DNA from: Pelobium manganitolerans
Lineage (GTDB): Bacteria; Bacteroidota; Bacteroidia; Sphingobacteriales; Sphingobacteriaceae
NCBI RefSeq assembly: GCF_003609575.1
Contig: NZ_MBTA01000001.1
Location: forward strand, 310,001 to 374,000
Direction of reading: 5' to 3'
DNA length: 64,000 bases
The translations under genes were made by a program, and so were the position numbers. The notes under the pieces were generated by a model. It did no database searches, was not told the DNA's origin, and worked only from the letters and a program-made list of their open reading frames with translations. Position 1 is the first letter of the stretch; every line of letters starts with the position of its first letter. Below, piece by piece: positions 59,947 to 64,000 of this stretch.

Positions 59947-61893
59947 ATGAAACGTTACCTATTAGTTGCATTGCTTTTAAGTGCTTTTATCGCCTGTAAA
60001 AAGGAAGATGAAAATAATATCGTTGAGCCTAGTCCCGCCGAAAGCATTGCTCCAAACGGCTTCAACTTTTCTACTGTTAAAACAGTGAAAATCCACTTAT
60101 CGCTTTTAAGCAATATAAACGAACCTTTGGCCAATGTACCGGTTACTTTGCACAACCCGCGCACGGGCAGCCAATTGTTAAAAGCTTTAACAGACGTAAA
60201 AGGAAATATAGATGTTAGCCTCAACATCGCAAGTTATATTGACCAGGTTGTGGTGAAAGTGGGTTATGTAGGTTTACCCGAGGAGGTTTTGGCTTATTTT
60301 GATAATAACCAACTTAGCTTAACTATTGGCGGCACCAATGGCTTGGCGGGTAATTTCATAGTTTCTGCAAGCAATAAATCTGCGGTTAGCGGAAAATCTA
60401 CACAAGCAGTGCGTACTTTAAGCTCGCAGTTCAGTTATTTGGGGGCTTATGATGATAACGGTAAACCAAAATATCTAACTGCACAAAGAGGTAATGTTAC
60501 TGCCGATCTGTTGAACTTTATCAACGTTTCTTTGCCAAGTACAATAGATGTACGCACTTTACACCCAGAGTATTTGTTAGACAATGCCAAGCAAACCTTA
60601 GATTTGGTGAAAGACGGGGCGGTATATTTAAGCTTCATCTCTGAAAGTGCCGATTTTACAAACAGCATCGCGTTTTATACTTACCCAACAGATCATCCGC
60701 CAACCAGTGCATCAGAGATAGCTGAAATTAAGTTTGCCTTCCCTAATGCTTCGTTAGCAGGGTTAGGCGGCGCGCTTGTATCGGGCGATCGTGTAAAATT
60801 GGGCGATTTTAAAGCCGGCACCTCCGTAGCCTTTATGCTGATAGCCAACGGATGGGATACCAATACTAAAGTGGTAAAAACTGATGCCGTGAAATACTAC
60901 AGCACTAAAGCTTTTAACCCCGAGAGCGATGACGCCCTTAAAGCGCATACTGTTTTATTGCATTATGCCAAAGATGATTTATTTGTTTTAGGTATTGAGG
61001 ATTTAAACAGAGAGCGTGTTGACGATAAGTGCGATCATGATTTTAACGATGCCTTGTTGTATGCAGAAACCTTCCCTAAAGATGCGATAAGAAAAGGAGA
61101 TTATGGTAGCCTTGATAGGCCCGAAGATGCTGATGGCGACGGTGTGACGGATCTTTTTGACGAGTATCCGAACGATCCTAAAAAAGCTTATAACAACTAC
61201 TTTCCGTCAAAAGATAGCTGGGGCACCTTAGCCTTTGAAGATAACTGGCCGCTAAAAGGCGATTATGATATGAACGATTTGGGCATCAACTACCGCTACA
61301 GCTACGTAAGCAATGCCAGCAACCAAGTGGTAGAGATGACAGCAGATTACAAAGTAACCACCGCTTTGGCTTATTTCCACAATGGTTTTGGTGTGGAGTT
61401 GCCTTTTGCTCCTTCTGTGGTGGCATCAACCAGCGGCCAAGTCAAATCAAAAAACTATATCCAAACCAATGCTAACGGAACAGAAGCGGGACAAAGCAAA
61501 GCCGTGATTATCCCCTTTGATGATCAGAAAGCTTTAGCAAACAACAACATCAGCGTAAAACTAGTATTTACTTCGCCACAGGCTGCCAGCATTTTAAGCA
61601 ATGCGCCATACAATCCGTTTTTAATTAGCGATGGCAGAAGATCGCATGAAATACATTTGCCAGGAAAAACACCAACTGCATTGGCTGATCAGGCTGTTTT
61701 TGGTTCGGCAGACGATAAATCGAACCTCGGTATAGGTAAATATTATATCGGCACTAACAATTGGCCTTGGGCGCTGCAATTTACAGAGCCTTTTAACTAT
61801 CCGGCAGAGGGGAAAGCTGTAAATGATGCCTACGCGAAATTTGGCGCTTGGGCAGCATCTGGCGGTACCCAATTTACCGACTGGTACAAGTAA
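59947..61893 (+). CDS. LruC-domain lipoprotein
   Basis: A 648-residue secreted lipoprotein. The signal ends in a lipobox (LLLSAFIAC, Cys at about residue 17). The C-terminal part has the acidic motif seen in LruC-domain proteins (RVDDKCDHDFNDALLYAETFP, about 356-376; DADGDGVTDLFDEYPNDPKKAYNNYFPSKDSWGTLAFEDNWPLKGDYDMNDLGINYRY, about 396-453), with Ca-binding-type Asp repeats. A first domain (about 40-120) looks like an Ig-like or carboxypeptidase-regulatory fold. It may be surface-exposed; its function is unknown. It is a single gene with its own terminator. Confidence 0.9.
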   Translation: MKRYLLVALLLSAFIACKKEDENNIVEPSPAESIAPNGFNFSTVKTVKIHLSLLSNINEPLANVPVTLHNPRTGSQLLKALTDVKGNIDVSLNIASYIDQVVVKVGYVGLPEEVLAYFDNNQLSLTIGGTNGLAGNFIVSASNKSAVSGKSTQAVRTLSSQFSYLGAYDDNGKPKYLTAQRGNVTADLLNFINVSLPSTIDVRTLHPEYLLDNAKQTLDLVKDGAVYLSFISESADFTNSIAFYTYPTDHPPTSASEIAEIKFAFPNASLAGLGGALVSGDRVKLGDFKAGTSVAFMLIANGWDTNTKVVKTDAVKYYSTKAFNPESDDALKAHTVLLHYAKDDLFVLGIEDLNRERVDDKCDHDFNDALLYAETFPKDAIRKGDYGSLDRPEDADGDGVTDLFDEYPNDPKKAYNNYFPSKDSWGTLAFEDNWPLKGDYDMNDLGINYRYSYVSNASNQVVEMTADYKVTTALAYFHNGFGVELPFAPSVVASTSGQVKSKNYIQTNANGTEAGQSKAVIIPFDDQKALANNNISVKLVFTSPQAASILSNAPYNPFLISDGRRSHEIHLPGKTPTALADQAVFGSADDKSNLGIGKYYIGTNNWPWALQFTEPFNYPAEGKAVNDAYAKFGAWAASGGTQFTDWYK

Positions 61894-61915
61894 ACAAAAT
61901 CGGACATGTTTAACT

Positions 61916-61949
61916 AGCCCTTTGCGATGAAGAAGCAAAGGGCTTTTTT
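61916..61949 (+). terminator. Terminator after the LruC gene
   Basis: A perfect 10-bp stem AGCCCTTTGC (61916-61925) and GCAAAGGGCT (61935-61944) with a 9-nt loop and a T6 run. Confidence 0.9.
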
Positions 61950-62094
61950 ATGCACTGCTGACAAGCTGACACGCTACCATCAGTAAAAAGAGCCAAGAAC
62001 TCAAGATTTAATTGAAAAATTGGCACTTTTTGGCTTTGGCATATTCTGTGTTGCAAAGCAATTCGGAAAAACAAAATCTTTAAATCATAAAATT

Positions 62095-62370
62095 ATGGCA
62101 TTGAACATTAAACCTATCGCAGACAGAGTAGTGGTAGAGGCTGCTCCTGCAGAAGAGAAAACGGCTTCGGGTATTTACATTCCGGATACGGCAAAAGAAA
62201 AACCGCAGAGCGGAACCGTTGTAGCTGTAGGAAACGGTAAAAAAGATGAACCAATGACTGTTAAAGTTGGCGACCAAGTTATTTACGGCAAATATTCTGG
62301 CACCGAAATCACCTATGAAGGCAAAGAATATTTGATTATGAAAGAATCTGATATTTACGCGGTGTTGTAG
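62095..62370 (+). CDS. groES: Co-chaperonin GroES
   Basis: A 91-residue GroES. It forms the heptameric lid of the GroEL chamber. [40 protein letters not shown] covers the first strands and the mobile loop that contacts GroEL, followed by [34 protein letters not shown]. The ATG at 62095 is the family start; an upstream in-frame ATG at 62020 is not supported. No CIRCE element (TTAGCACTC-N9-GAGTGCTAA) is visible upstream. Confidence 0.97.
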   Translation: MALNIKPIADRVVVEAAPAEEKTASGIYIPDTAKEKPQSGTVVAVGNGKKDEPMTVKVGDQVIYGKYSGTEITYEGKEYLIMKESDIYAVL

Positions 62371-62373
62371 AAG

Positions 62374-62401
62374 TGAGATACGAGACAATAGATTGGAGAC
62401 A
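62374..62401 (+). repeat. Degenerate heptamer tract after groES
   Basis: Four consecutive 7-bp units: TGAGATA, CGAGACA, ATAGATT, GGAGACA. The inverted counterpart is at 62490-62524. Confidence 0.6.
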
Positions 62402-62489
62402 CTTATATGGTGGCTAAAATCTTATGTTAGTAACTAGTAACGCACTTAAATTAAAGAATATAAAAGAGATTGTTTTATGGGTTTTTCAG

Positions 62490-64000
<1,511 letters not shown>

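Noticed and set aside
62020-62040. Sigma-54-like promoter (TTGGCAC then GGC) upstream of groES
   Set aside because: The GG-to-GC spacing is 9, not 10, bases, and the second element reads GGC rather than TTGC. A CIRCE element is also absent.

Overview
This 64 kb window comes from the chromosome of a member of the Bacteroidota, most likely a Sphingobacteriaceae (Pedobacter-like) bacterium. The evidence is the fused lpxC-fabZ gene, a PorX-type response regulator with a PglZ output domain, LruC and DUF6600-type envelope proteins, many secreted lipoproteins, and promoters of the Bacteroidetes type (TAnnTTTG at -7, TTTG or TTG near -33). Coding density is high. Apart from one small MITE-like element and short intergenic repeats, I see no mobile element, phage, CRISPR array, tRNA or rRNA. 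Most of the window is ordinary core chromosome.

Layout, left to right. 1-2.0 kb: the 5' part of a secreted zinc metalloprotease that runs off the left edge. 2.2-3.2 kb: an orphan C5 DNA methyltransferase. 3.2-5.9 kb: an SDR oxidoreductase, a LysR regulator and a YeiH-type transporter. 6-9.6 kb: divergent nadA and nadB (quinolinate synthesis) and a gamma-carbonic-anhydrase-like protein. 9.6-16.8 kb: a leftward run of rhodanese, FMN reductase, Ig-like lipoprotein, mnmG, ABC-F ATPase and an NAD(P)-binding protein. Two parS-like sites sit in the 54 bp gap upstream of mnmG. 16.9-24.6 kb: pirin, then a hexuronate/ketodeoxygluconate locus (two ACS-family MFS transporters, a membrane-anchored regulator candidate, KDPG aldolase, KDG kinase, YhcH-family protein). 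24.6-28.1 kb: an outer-membrane protein candidate and glgC-glgA for glycogen. 28.5-32.8 kb: thiL, a MaoC-like protein, a histidine kinase and an ammonium transporter.

32.8-36.7 kb: feoA-feoB-mepB-like, then gcvH, a VanZ-family gene and a 46-residue lipoprotein gene translationally coupled to it. 36.7-36.9 kb: MITE-like element just upstream of gcvH. 37-42.5 kb: a secreted unknown, a YihY-family membrane protein and a B12-dependent ribonucleotide reductase. 42.8-46.8 kb: a LacI regulator divergent from xylB-xylA, with a perfect operator palindrome over the -33 element. 47-53 kb: formyl-THF cyclo-ligase, an orphan ABC ATPase and the lipid A genes lpxA, lpxC/fabZ, lpxD, then an HD phosphohydrolase. 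53.1-56.3 kb: porX, tsaE and alanine dehydrogenase. 56.5-61.9 kb: DUF6600-like protein, RsmI-like methyltransferase, a degenerate dinucleotide-binding protein and an LruC lipoprotein. 62-64 kb: groES and groEL, the latter cut by the right edge.

The best non-routine signals are the paired parS-like sites next to mnmG, a head-to-head array of 11-bp units between glgA and thiL, the MITE-like element at gcvH, and inverted pairs of degenerate 7-8 bp tandem repeats in intergenic gaps. No novel multi-gene system was convincingly identified.
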